Position numbers and translations under genes: made by a program
The notes under the pieces: generated by a model
What the model was told of the DNA's origin: nothing
Seen by the model: only the letters and a program-made list of their open reading frames with translations
Database searches by the model: none
Origin: Saturnia japonica
Lineage: Eukaryota > Arthropoda > Insecta > Lepidoptera > Saturniidae
Length of the DNA: 64,000 nt
Assembly (NCBI GenBank): GCA_033032175.1
Contig: CM065318.1
Coordinates: 2,480,001 to 2,544,000 of the forward strand
Reading direction: 5' to 3'
Shown: piece by piece, positions 24,153 to 35,400 of the stretch
Numbering within the stretch: the stretch's first letter is position 1
Layout of the letters: every line of letters starts with the position of its first letter

Positions 24153-24302
24153 TCACATTGACTGCCCGCGATACCTTCCCTGCCAAGCTGCTTTAGATAC
24201 CCGTTCTAAAATAGAACTCACTGCAGTTCTCGACAGGCCGAGGTCTTTTAGCAAGTTATAGAAAGATTTCGCTGGAATTCCTCTCGCTCCCACTTCCACC
24301 GC
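24153..24302 (-). pseudogene. LINE polyprotein C-terminal fragment
   Basis: The minus strand from 24302 translates for 49 codons to TGA at 24153-24155: VEVGARGIPAKSFYNLLKDL, then GLSRTAVSSILERVSKAA. I recognise EVGARG..A.S...LLK.LGL as the region after the reverse transcriptase in LINE-type polyproteins that are common in Lepidoptera. It starts inside a repeat and has no intact RT upstream, so it is a dead relic. Confidence 0.6.
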
Positions 24303-24337
24303 ATATAAGTTCAATTAAGTTTCATTAAGTTCGCATC

Positions 24338-24550
24338 AAGCCTGCATCCCCGAAGGGATATGCAGAGGTATACTAATTTACACCCACAGTTCGCCGTGTA
24401 TGTTTTTAGGTCCCATGTAATAGGGGCGAGCCTATTGCCATTAATCTGGCATTAAGCACTGGAAATTTCATTAAAAAAACCCAATAACACTTTGCTCGAC
24501 ATGGGAATCGAACCCAGGACCTCGATCATAGCATTCGCGCTTACGACCAT
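24338..24550 (-). mobile_element. tRNA-derived SINE, family 2
   Basis: The B box is well kept on the minus strand (complement of 'gggaatcgaacccagg' at about 24503-24518), followed by the 'aggctcgcccctatt' body. Lies directly beside the LINE relic. Confidence 0.65.
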
Positions 24551-24990
24551 ACCATATTGTATTACTTTGGTATTTATAATTCCGCTTCACAAAACAGTCT
24601 ATAAGTAGTAATAAATATACACAAAAAATACAACACATCCACTGGGTAATCTTTAAATTATATTATGATCCGTAAAGAAATGAATTTTATTACAGCGAAT
24701 AATTATTTAGCATATATGACAAGGAATCAGCGAACGTTTAAGTTTTTAACAGCGTCGTTAAAACGTCTCAATTGGCATAATAACAATAATGAAAAATCAA
24801 TTGATTAGTTATGTGAATATATTTGAGTTTTAATTTATTTACTGTTAACGATTGTAACGTAAAGTAAAGTGAGGTACCAATAATTGCTGTTTCTGTTAAA
24901 GTATCTTCCATAGATGATTCCAATAAAAAAAATTAAAAGTCTGTTCTTATTGTTAAAAAAACCGTTTTGTACTAAATACAAATGACAGTA

Positions 24991-26292
24991 CAAGGTGTAC
25001 AGAAAGGGTATCGGGTATTTGTTTTCGCGCCATATTCGAAACGGGGCGTCTAAAGGGTGCGGGGAGGGGTTCGTGGCGTCCACCATTTTGTGGAGTTTTA
25101 GACACGATGGAACAGTACTCGGGGACGCATCGCGCATTTTGCGTACGAGCGTATTATCGTAATGGTGATTCAATAGTGACTGCTCAACGTCTCTATCGTG
25201 CGGAATATCGTACACGCCACGCGCCAAGTGACGATAGCATTAGGAAATGGATCAGGATGTTCGAGAATACAGGTGCGACAGTTAAAATTCAAAACTCTGG
25301 TCGTCCTCGTTCAGTTCGCGATGAAGAAACAATTGAAGAAGTTGGGGCGTCGGTTCGTCAAAATCCGTCTTTATCCATCCGAAAGCGAAGCCAAGCGTTG
25401 AACATCAAAAAATCGTCTTTACATTCGATTTTAAAGAAAGACTTACATCTAAAAGCCTATGAAATTCAATTGGTTCAAGAATTGAAGGATACGGACTATG
25501 CTAATCGACTGAATTTTGCGAACGAAATGCTGCAGCGATTTAACAACTTTAACAACATACTGTTCAGTGACGAAGAAATTTTCACCTGAATGGTCATGTT
25601 AATAAGCAGAATTGTCGGTACTGGGCAGTGGAGAATCCGAGACGAAAGCATGAACGACCCCTGCATAGCCCAAAGGTCGATGTTTGGGCCGCTATGTCTG
25701 CTAAAGGCATAATTGGTCCTTATTTTCATGAAGGTCAACGAGGCCGAGCAATTAATGTGAATAGTGACCGTTATTGCGATATGTTGCGAAATTTTTTGGT
25801 CCCAGAGTTGCAGGAGTTTGCAGGTTTCAACTCAAGAACGTGGTTCCAGCAAGATGGGGCCACTTGCCACACCTCAAATGACTCAATGGAAGTTGTTAAC
25901 GAATTATTCCCTAATAAAGTCATTTCGCGAAGGGGTAACATCAACTGGCCTCCCAGAAGCCCCGACCTTTGCCCGCTTGACTATTTTGCATGGGGATACC
26001 TTAAAAGTAAGGTTTATCAAAACAATCCGACGAATCTAACCCAGTTAAAGCAAAACATCAGGTCAGAAATGGCAGCAATATCGATAGCTATGTGTCAACG
26101 TGTTATCGCCAATCTTCGTTTCCGTTTAGAAGAGTGCCAGCAACGTAACGGTCATCATTTGGATAACATCATCTTTTCCAAATAATTCTCCAATTCATAT
26201 GATAATAATAAACAATAAACTTTTTTATTGCATACAAATAATTTTTGTTTCATTGAACTTACAAATACCCGATATCCTTTCTGGACACCTTG
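24991..26292 (+). mobile_element. Mariner-like (IS630/Tc1/mariner) transposon, 1302 bp, both ends present
   Basis: 32-bp terminal inverted repeats at 24991-25022 and 26261-26292 match at 30 of 32 positions (outer part CAAGGTGTaCAGAAAGGg). TA duplications flank it (24989-24990 and 26293-26294). The length is typical for a complete mariner-type element. It encodes one transposase with a single frameshift. The close match of the two ends suggests a recent insertion. Confidence 0.92.
25107..26185 (+). pseudogene. Mariner-like transposase, one frameshift
   Basis: ATG at 25107; the first frame runs 160 codons (N-terminal helix-turn-helix region, then ILFSDEE with the first catalytic Asp, residue 155) to TGA at 25587-25589. 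The family sequence goes on in another frame as HLNGHVN...YWAVENP...VDVWAAMSAKGIIGPYF, WFQQDGATCHTS (second Asp), NWPPRSPDLCPLDYFAWGYL (third Asp), to TAA at 26183-26185. One base is missing near 25578-25580. Total would be about 359 aa. QQD to SPD has 36 residues between; counting to PLD gives 41, so I do not assign a DDxD subclass. As it stands no active enzyme can be made without frameshifting. Confidence 0.9.
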
Positions 26293-26339
26293 TAAATACG
26301 GTAATTATAACATAATACCAAAAAAAAAATCTGTCGTTT

Positions 26340-26580
26340 ATTTGGGGTAATATCCGACACAGCTGAGCCGATTTTGACGGGACTGTCACCGGCAGATAGC
26401 TAATGTTATAAGGAGTAACTTAGGCTACTTTTATTTTATAAAAATAATTCGGGTTCCTCGCAATTAAAAAACCAATTTGGGAAAACGACTATTTTGGGGC
26501 GATCAAATGGCTTACGCTGAGTAAACCATAAGAGATAAATCGAATTAGTGTACTACATAATTGCAGATTTTAAAAAGTAC
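26340..26580 (+). repeat. Dispersed element fragment (copies at 14150-14420, 32880-33120 reverse, 54290-54540 reverse)
   Basis: Shared phrases: 'ccgattttgacgggactgtc', 'ggcagatagctaatgttata', 'ggagtaact' and 'aaaccataagagataaat'. The reverse copies lie inside Helitron-like family C members, so this is probably a piece of that family. Confidence 0.45.
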
Positions 26581-26612
26581 ATTATGTCATCCTTCATAAA
26601 CACCTTCATAAA

Positions 26613-26627
26613 GGGGGGGGGGGGGGG
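26613..26627. repeat. Run of 15 G
   Basis: A homopolymer of 15 G in an AT-rich setting; its length is likely to be uncertain in sequencing. Confidence 0.85.
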
Positions 26628-26654
26628 TAGCATGCATGGCTCGCGCGTGTGCCC

Positions 26655-26770
26655 GTTCGGCGGCATTCTGTAGTGTAAAACTTGTGGCACAGGGGTGATA
26701 TTACTGAGCCGAGAAGTAGCAAGTTCGAACTTTGCACAGGACAGACTTATTTGATCTATGTGAAAAATCA
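26655..26770 (+). mobile_element. Degenerate tRNA-derived SINE head
   Basis: It keeps 'ttgtggcacaggggtgatat' and 'gtagcaagttcgaactttgc', an A/B-box order like the SINE at 15652, but with a degraded B box and no tail. Confidence 0.45.
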
Positions 26771-26844
26771 TTATTTTATTCTGAAATATGAAGTGCCATC
26801 CTCTCGTATCCTTCATTAAAAATAAAAAAAAAGGAAATTATTAC

Positions 26845-27180
26845 AGTAGCTCGGTACATTAATGGCACTGCCCCTGTTGTTACGTTCAGTACAATCCTAA
26901 CACAACGGTGACCACCGAGAGATCGTAATCCATCGGCGGTCGCTGCTGTCATGCTGGCCTGCATTAATTTAACTGGATATGCACAGGCTGATCCCGAAAC
27001 GCGACACGCAAAAGCGAGTCACTATGACGGACTTTTAACCACATGCATGGAGGTTGCGACCCAGTCGGACAAAACAGCTCTACCATTCCGCTATCGGCAT
27101 GTCCTCATTTGTTACCACGTGCAGGTCAGGTTAGCTTGTGCGTCTTAGTGCTGAAGATGTAATTCGATACCCCTTACAGC
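26845..27180. repeat. Dispersed repeat family 3, long copy
   Basis: Contains 'tagctcggtacattaatggc', 'acacaacggtgaccaccgag', 'aatccatcggcggtcgctg' and extends farther right than most copies, to about 'ccccttacagcac'. Confidence 0.55.
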
Positions 27181-27309
27181 ACTTACAACTTAAATACTTA
27201 CAAAATAAATAATAAATTCAAAATACATTCAAAGTAAAGTAGTTTTTAAATGATTTACGGAAATTTACAATGTTACTATTTATTAGTAACCGCTCGCAAC
27301 TTTTTTATT

Positions 27310-28690
27310 GTTTGATTAATCTATATTAATGAATCCGCAGGTCTGTCCGTAAATGTATATTTTATTTCAAATTTCCTGATTGATATGTTAACAACACCGA
27401 TTATAGTTAATATGCCCTTGAATTTTTTTTCGTTTCTTTCTGTGTATGTCCAGATTTAACTCAAAAACGGCTAGATCGATTCTCAATGTAATTTTACATC
27501 AAAAATGTAATTTTTTGTTAATTTTTAACCGATTTTTATGAAATTTTGTACACGGAAAGTATAAGTTATTCTGTAATTGATGGGCTGTAACAATTCGTAA
27601 CATTACTTTTACAAATAGGGGAAAAATCAATATTTCATCAGTTCTGATCAAATTTTGTGGACGGAAAGAAAACGTCATTCATTGCACTATATAAATACAT
27701 AAATAAATCTATAGTGCTATCTGTACATGTAATTTATTCTGTAATTTCCCTATAGACACTAAACAAGCATAACGTCGATGTCTATAAAGAAGTGTGTCAG
27801 TTTGTATGCCAGACTGAACTTAAAGAGGAAAAAATCCTAACCGATTTTGATTAAATTTTGTACACGGAAAGTATAAGTTATTCTATGATCGATGGGTTAT
27901 ATAAATTCCAATAGGTATTACTTTTAGAAACTGTAAAACATTTCAAAATCTTTTTTTTTATCAATTCTCGACCAATTGTGAACTAATTTTGTAGACGGAA
28001 AGTATAATATATAATTATTTTTCAATAGGATAGACTATATGAATTGTCAATAATATGAGTAACAATAAAATTACGGGATGATACCAATTACTGCGCAATA
28101 AACACGTGCGGAGTCGGGGGCATACCACTATTTAACTATAATATTATTATGTTTTTTTTTGGAACGGTTTGATTGAAAACTAGCTGGATTCTATCAAGTT
28201 ATGGTAAAACTGAAAATAAGGATTTGATTGTCGGATATGGTATTTCATAAGACGAGAGACGGGTAGTCACGAAACATCTAACGACGAATATACCGTACCT
28301 AGCTTACTCGTGACCATGGCATGTATATGACGAAAAATGAGGCTAAAACGAACGTCGAGTTGTAATTGTGTTTACATGTATTTGATCTTATTAAAAGTTT
28401 TCCCATTACTTCTAAACGGCAACAATATTTTCTGTAATAATTTTGTAGACAAAAGATATACCTCATTCCATAACTGAAACGCTAAAGGATTTTTAACAAT
28501 ACTTTTAAACATCACACAAAAATTTTAGTAAAATATTTTAATGAAATTTTTTACACGGGAAGTTATGTAATGATAGACAATTGATAGACTGTATGAATTG
28601 TTAATAATATGAGTAAAAAAAATTACGGGGTGAAAATAATTACTCTGCAACAAACGCGTTCAGAGCTGCAGGCACTCCCCCTAGTAATGA
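27310..28690 (+). repeat. Element with degenerate internal repeats
   Basis: A phrase like 'gattaaattttgtacacgga' followed by 'aagtataagttattctgt' recurs at about 27530, 27645, 27840, 27975, 28430 and 28540, each more or less decayed. The reverse-complement counterpart is at 39985-40650, with spacing of roughly 90-130 bases, and a fragment is at 55770-56010. Confidence 0.5.
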
Positions 28691-29570
28691 ATAGCACATC
28701 TAAGACTTTAGGGACAATCCGACTGATGGAATACTACAACCTACAGAACATCGCAGCCAAATAACCTTGTGTTGTGTTCCTGCGCTGAGTACAGTTTCAA
28801 GACCTCCTTGAAGTGGGGGGTTCAATTTCAACAACGCGTTGGTGTTACATAAAGTATTACAAACGTCCAGGAGCCGTCAACTATCGCGCGGGAGGAATGT
28901 TTGCCAAGTCAGTTATACATTAAAAATGCAATGGGACGGATTTCAGCTAGTAAAAATCCGATAATTATCCGTTGTAGCCGACAAAGTTTAAAAATTTTTC
29001 AATAAGCCTTCTTCAAACTCACGCATCCAAACGACCTTCACACGCGTAGCTACGACCTTGGCCCGCGTGATCTTGATATGGTACTTTCGTTTTCGACTCG
29101 CATGCCGCTTGTCGCGTCACCGTGAAAGTCAGGCGGTTATATCAAGTGCAGAGATGAACTGGGTTACGAGTTAGCTAACTGCAGAGCTACCGACAAAAAA
29201 AATGTAATAACTTAGTGTCTCAGTTTCAAATTTCGTGATTGTATACCACGGTTAGGTTTCACAGTACCTATGCAATATGATACATTTGCGGTGCAACTGT
29301 CAACGTTGTCATGCAGGCTTATGAATATCACCGAAGGCCTCGACGTAATTAAATATGCTGTTTTTTGTCTAAAGTTTTTAAAGTTGTGTTTCTTTTCGCA
29401 CGTTTAGTTGTGATAAAAATTGATAACTGCGTTCGCATCATGTGACGGAACTACGATATTAAAAGGAAGTTAACCAGCAATGATAATAATATCCCTGATT
29501 TTCTCTCTGTAACATTTATGTATCCAAAAGTTGTCTGGAAGAGATTGCTGTCGTAATAAGGCCACCCTTT
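28690..29570. other. Intergenic, nothing recognised
   Basis: Slightly more GC-rich than the average; may contain decayed repeats. No exon or element could be supported. Confidence 0.3.
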
Positions 29571-29576
29571 TGCTAA

Positions 29577-29772
29577 TCTATATAAATACGTGAAGCAAAA
29601 ACTTTCTACCCTTTTTTAAGCGTATTGCATGCACTGAGTTACTGAGATTTAGCATGGTTAATGTTTATATAAAGAAGGAGTGTAGAAAGGTAAATTTTAT
29701 CTATAATATCTTTTACTAATATATTTAATTAATACTGCGAATCCTAAACCGACCAGTACAACTTTTTACTAG
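29577..29772 (+). mobile_element. Helitron-like family B copy, shortened
   Basis: Starts TCTATATAAATACGTGAAGC after A and follows the family to 'cctaaaccgaccagtac', ending at CTAG 29769-29772. The usual GGGCGATCG end is missing. Confidence 0.5.
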
Positions 29773-29925
29773 GAAATACGAAGCAATATGAAATAACAAA
29801 TATTAATAATAGTATTCTCTTTATAAAAATTAACAAAAATGGCTTTTTCTTTGGGTAGATTTAACAAATTGCACTTAAATCACAGTCTAAATTAAAATTA
29901 AAATCAAAGGCATCAATATAGCATC

Positions 29926-30969
29926 CTATGTATGAAATGCTAAGAAGCAATTCTTATCCTTAGTTAGGCATAAGTGAACCTTGCATTTTATGCATTTGAA
30001 TCGGGTTCTACCCGAGCATCCTATCATTTTACACCGTGTTCCAAGCCCCTCATCATGTGCAGGAAAATGCCCAAAACCGTCTTGAGTTATTTCAGCTTCT
30101 GGGCGTGTCTCTCTTGGTCTCCTAGGTACAATTTGAAGAGTTGGGCTACTGACACTTGGACGACCTCTTTTACCGGAAATTTTATTTTGCAACACCAGAC
30201 TTTCAGCCAACCGACGCCGAAAGTGAAGCAATGACAGTTGTTTGTTTTTAGGTATGCTAAGCGCCTCATTGTCGACTTGGTATTCTCGGTATGCTTGAAC
30301 TACTGCTAAATCTGATGCATGGAATATCATGCGTAAGGTCCATTTTTTTGATTTTATAAACGTCCTATAGTAACTCATGAGTTGATCTAGCAAATCTACT
30401 CCTCCCATCGCATGATTGTACTTCCTTACAACTTCGGGACGTTCCACTTCAATAAAGTGCTTATCTTTTTTACACCACCTCTTCACTAAATCTTTTTCAC
30501 CAATTCCAACAAAATTAGATGCTAAATGGGTAATCTTATTATCCAACCATTTGACCACAGTTACATCTTCATCATAGCTAGTCATTTCTTGAGCAAAGCC
30601 TCGCGGTTTTTTGTTCATTTCTTTGTCGCTTAGCAATGATGGCTTTACAAATCTGTTGATACGGATAGTGCCAGCAGCCATAATTCCTCTCCGTTTTAAA
30701 ATTTGTAGCAGATGGTAGGACGAAAAATAATTGTCGAAGTATAGCTGGTGACCTTTGCTTTCTCCAATTCTCTTTGTAAGATGAAGGACTACAGCTGCAC
30801 CATATCCAATTTTTTTTGTTTGGTTCCGGAAGATGATATCTGCTCCCACTCGGACACATCGTAGCTCCCGTTCAGACGCAGGTCCAACTGGTCCTTCGTC
30901 ATCAGAAGATAATTCTAAATCAGAAAGGCAACTTTCTTCTAGTGCTATAATAGCGTCGCGCGAAAACAT
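29926..30969 (-). CDS. piggyBac-family transposase, internally deleted (347 aa, open)
   Basis: Acidic N terminus (ESCLSDLELSSDDEGP), then directly the later catalytic domain: GYGAAVVLHL, GHQLYFDNYFSS with an Asp at 79, GGVDLLDQ with an Asp at 192, KKWTLRMIFH, and a C-terminal Cys-rich domain (Cys 313, 318, 326, 329, 334, 341) that in this family binds the transposon ends. Full-length relatives are near 550-600 aa. The segment with the first catalytic Asp is absent, so residues about 28-54 span a deletion. The frame has no stop, but the product should not be catalytic. It could still bind DNA, or just be a recent deletion derivative. A domesticated gene is less likely because a terminal repeat is still present at 31500. 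Confidence 0.85.
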   Translation of the reverse strand: MFSRDAIIALEESCLSDLELSSDDEGPVGPASERELRCVRVGADIIFRNQTKKIGYGAAVVLHLTKRIGESKGHQLYFDNYFSSYHLLQILKRRGIMAAGTIRINRFVKPSLLSDKEMNKKPRGFAQEMTSYDEDVTVVKWLDNKITHLASNFVGIGEKDLVKRWCKKDKHFIEVERPEVVRKYNHAMGGVDLLDQLMSYYRTFIKSKKWTLRMIFHASDLAVVQAYREYQVDNEALSIPKNKQLSLLHFRRRLAESLVLQNKISGKRGRPSVSSPTLQIVPRRPRETRPEAEITQDGFGHFPAHDEGLGTRCKMIGCSGRTRFKCIKCKVHLCLTKDKNCFLAFHT

Positions 30970-31470
30970 ATTAGTAATTTCTTATCTGAAAATAGTATTA
31001 ACACAATTTGTAACATCAAAAACAACAAAATTACACCATTCAATAACAATTATAATTTATTTTAGTAATACCTACGATGTAAAACAACAAATGAGAAATA
31101 CATCGTATGCGCCTGATGTGTACATTTGTGTACAAATATAAAAATCACGAAAATTTGTACAAAAATAAACTAAAACCAACAACATGTATGTAAAATATGA
31201 CGACAACAATATAACACATCGACCTATAAATATTTCATTACATATACTTTGATATTTTCTACTTTTTAGAAATAAAATAATGAACTTACCTGCACAATGC
31301 AAACTTCGGTCGGCTACTGGTCATAACTTGCCAAAAACTCTCATTAAACGCTAAGAGATGGCGTTGGGAATAACGTTTTCGGTAGTTTAATATGTGAACT
31401 AATGAACACAACCGTTTTTAGTTGCAAATAATGTGAAATTAAGACTTAAATTTATTTTTATATTATATGT

Positions 31471-31504
31471 GTACAATTGTGTACACCTGGTCTGAAAGGG
31501 TTAA
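31471..31504 (-). repeat. piggyBac terminus with TTAA
   Basis: On the minus strand TTAA (31501-31504) is followed by CCCTTTCAGACCAGGTGTAC. CCC-start ends next to TTAA are the mark of piggyBac. It lies about 530 bases upstream of the transposase start. I could not find the partner end left of 29926. Confidence 0.7.
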
Positions 31505-31639
31505 GAAGAGGCGTCCAGCTCAGCATATGCTGAAGTGCTACGGGGCACTCAGCGCTGATTTTCAGCTGGAACTCCAAAGCAAGCCACGGTGCCCCAACAA
31601 TAATCAAACAAAACATAAATAATAATAACTCACTATTCA

Positions 31640-31785
31640 TGGCATAATATTTACTTTACGACTTTGAATCCTTCACAAGTGCAACATGATAAGATATTAA
31701 TGCAGGCAATGTTAGCGGCGACCGTCGACAACTTGCCGATCTTTTGGTGATCGCTGTTGTGTTTGGCTTGTATTTTGCTATATAT
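31640..31785 (+). repeat. Dispersed repeat family 4 fragment
   Basis: Contains 'tgttagcggcgaccgtcgac' and 'ttttggtgatcgctgttgtg', which align to the 3' part of the family (36350, 58200). Confidence 0.4.
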
Positions 31786-32355
31786 ATGTGAAAATGCAGT
31801 CAATTTTACGTGCTACGATAATAATTAAAAAAAAAAATTTTATCAACCCAAAAATAATTCGTTGCCTTTTTACACCTATTTACAACTGCAACACCAGGAG
31901 CATTGAAGCCATGTGCTGACCTTGGAGCTCGCATTTCAATTCGTTGTTGAAGAACCCCATGGCACAGCCTTAGGGGAAAATCGTGCTGGTTCAAGTGTAG
32001 GTTTTTAAGTGTGAGGATGAGCAGCCAGCCAACGCCGGAAGGTGCGAGCTTGGAACGGTGATGAGGACACTATACAGAAAAGTTAGCACAGCATTCTCCA
32101 TTGTACATGCTGTAAGGTGCACACAGACCCGAAGTAAACTCTGTGTGTCTTCTTCTCTCGGGAAGTACATAGTCCTTTACCCAGCAATGGCACATTTACT
32201 AGTTGGTATTATTATTATGAATACAAGTTCCCCTTGTGTCGAATAGAAAGTATGTATATACCAGACACATTCTATAATGAAATACTCAAGGTTTTCATTA
32301 ACAGCGATATCATCTCAAATTATTATAGAACCATTAATTTAATGTCTTTCTTTAG

Positions 32356-32391
32356 TATAAAAGTGGTCCAGGCTCACTGCATATCCTCAGT
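32356..32391 (+). promoter_or_regulatory. Core promoter of the + strand RR-1 gene
   Basis: TATAAAA at 32356-32362 and an exact arthropod initiator TCAGT at 32387-32391, 31 bases downstream of the TATA start. The start codon follows at 32425, giving a short 5' UTR of about 35 bases. Confidence 0.8.
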
Positions 32392-32424
32392 CAACTTTCT
32401 AGACTCGTGTTATACAAAATAAAT

Positions 32425-35400
32425 ATGAATTTGGTAAGTTTTTACTGTTTAGGTTTCGATATTCTTTCATATAAATTTTCTCAATTGTTGTCTAAAGTAG
32501 GATAATGTGTTTATTAGATCGTCAATTCCAAATTTACTTTTAACTAAGTAGTTAGAAAAGTATCTTTACTTATAATGTTCAAAGGTTTTTTTTTAAGATT
32601 TTATGTTTATAGTTTAAGATATCCTAAACATGCTTGTAACTGTGAATCACATGCATAAATAATGCGTGAATAAAGCTCAAGAGAAGGTTGGTTTTTGATT
32701 TGTTTGTTTGAACGTACTAATATATCTGAAAGTACTCGTGAGACGCCAGAATGCCGTCGACCGGGCTCACGCGCGAATCATGCTACCCTCCGCTCCCAAT
32801 TATTTTAAAGACAAAAATATTTATTGTGGGTAATCCTTAGAAGATAGACATATGTCCTCGCTGATATTTCTGTAGGTCTCTCTAATATCTTCAATTATGT
32901 AGTACATTAACTTGTTATATCTCTTATGGTTTACACAATGTAAGCCATTTAAGCACCTGAATTGATTTACCAGTTCCGGTATATTTTATTTGCGCGAAAC
33001 CTTCTTTTTTTCTTTCAAAATAAAAGTAGCCTAAGTTTCTCCTTATAACATTAGCTATCTACCAATGAAAGTCCCGTCAAAATCGATAAAACTGCTTCGG
33101 AGATTAGCTGGAATAAATAGATAAACAGACATAATAATTTTAGAATTTTATTTTTTGCTATAAGTACCGTATATGATTTCATATGTATTTAGTAAAAAGC
33201 TGTTATTATGATATTACAAACAGACACTTCAATTTTATTTATTTGAACACTAGCTGGGCCGCAGACGTTGTTCTGCCCTTTCCGGTAGTTAATAGCTCGA
33301 TTATAGCGCTATCGATTATTAACATAGTTTTCCATAGTAACTATCGTCTCGATAAAACTAATAGGTATGTTGTGTGAATATGAGTTCAATTGTTCATGTC
33401 GTTCAAGAGTTATACGATCACAAACAGACGCACGACTTTTATATATAAGATTAATTGAAGAAGGTTATAGGCTTTATATCTTCATGCTTCGATCCTAAAG
33501 AGTAGAGCAGTAATCCTGAAAGTCAAACGATGTGACAAATTATAAGCAAGTGTGAGAACGGATGCATTGGCGGCGGCTCTGTAAAAAATTGGTTGAATTA
33601 TTTTATTACGGGTGAAACCATGGAGCACAGTTAGTTGGGATATAAAAATAACTAAGGCATCTGTTAGTTTAGCGAATTTTAGCTAAGTGACGCTATCACA
33701 AAAGCAAATCCTAAATATTCTGGCACCACACGTATTTGCTTTCCTGTATTGTCAGCGCATCTTGTTATTGCGTTCCAATTGGTATTTCGTTTTCTATATT
33801 GACTATTATTATAGTGCCTTCTTATATCGAAAGTTATGCTCGTAGTCGTTAACTAACAAAACCTTTACCGGGGGGTATTCTGTCCAATGCAATAAATAAA
33901 TAAGTTAATAATACTAGATACCTATAGTTCAACAAATATGTGCGCGCGGCCCTATGTGTTGGTAAATCGTATAATAAATACAGAGACTACGTGTGCGTCT
34001 TAAGAGATATAAACAAGTACTTAAGATAGTTCTCTCAGTAAAAGTTTATTTGTTATTTGTTCAAATTTAAAATTAACATTTCGGCCCTCGACTTCATACA
34101 AAATTTGTCTGATATGAGTTGAAGTAATATACCATTTATTTCCCTATTAGGCTCTCTTCACAACTATCGTAGCCGTGAGTTCCGCTGCACAGTTGCCATC
34201 AAATAACTATATCCCACAAGAACAAAGTTCAGAAGTCCACGGCCAGGATCAGCAGTATCAAAGTTCCGGTGATCATGTAAATCGAAGACCTCAGCAAGAT
34301 GCGGACAAAAACGCCAATATTATAAAGCAAGAGCAAGAGATCAGCGATAATGGAAGTGAGCTATATAGTTTTTTTTTTTAAATTAGCACGAAAAGTTATC
34401 GGGAAGTACCCGTAACATATTTGTTAGAACAGTACAATCTAAAAACGGTGGCGACCACTGAGCGTTCAACAAACGATCGCCAGTTATCCGTCGACCAAAT
34501 GTACGAAGATTGCAACCTAGCTGGGCTGTACAGCCGAAAGTAAAAAGTGGAATATTAGGCACAGTTTTTTAGATTCTTTATAAGTTTAGCGTTGGCCATT
34601 GGCTATCAAGTGCAGCTGCCGGAAAACACGTGACTTTTTTGCTTTTCGAGGGTGGTAGCTTGTCAGGCATGTAGGCAAGAGGTTTTATCACGATGATTTC
34701 TTTAACTGATAGCTTAGGTTCATTGCAGGTATTCGAACTCACATCTATGGATGCGGTGTCCGTAAACGCTATCACACAGCGATAATTGCTTAAATTCAGT
34801 TGCATTGTTTCATTGAATGCGTTCTCGTATGTTCGTATATTATCGTAACCTAATATTTCTCAATCTTTGTTGTCTCACATACGTTCATTATATTTTTTAC
34901 GGTAGTATCTTTAGACACATATTTTAGAACACATACTGTATTTCAAATCAATTTCGTTCTACACAGTAACTTTTCATTTATTGATTTATAAGCTTATTAT
35001 TGATCAAATCACATCTGACGTAAAGTAATTGTGTTGGCGAATATTTTAATGGGGGAAATTAGATATTAGAATTCCTTGCTACAATGAAACTGTTTCATCA
35101 AGATTTATTCCTTCTCCGAAAACTCAGCCTTATCGTAAAATCTGAAAGGAAATTGAATAGGTACTTCAGTTGCCAAAACTACTAACTCAACTTTTTCTAT
35201 TGAATGTTAAAATTTAATGCAATAAAATATTAATTCCAAAGGCTGCCTGTTTACTTAAGCGAAGCTGTGCAAATTACGACCAAGAAAACTGCATAAAAAT
35301 TTAGAGATGCAATTCTGTTGGTCAAAATTTTCACATTTCAGTGGTCATGCAGCCTAAGGGATGTTATGGATGATCTGCATTCGCAACTGTCTAATTGCGG

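Noticed and set aside
26776..26964. Similar short minus-strand open frames here and at 51463-51699
   Set aside because: The likeness ([17 protein letters not shown]) comes from both being in dispersed repeat family 3. No start, length or context supports a gene.
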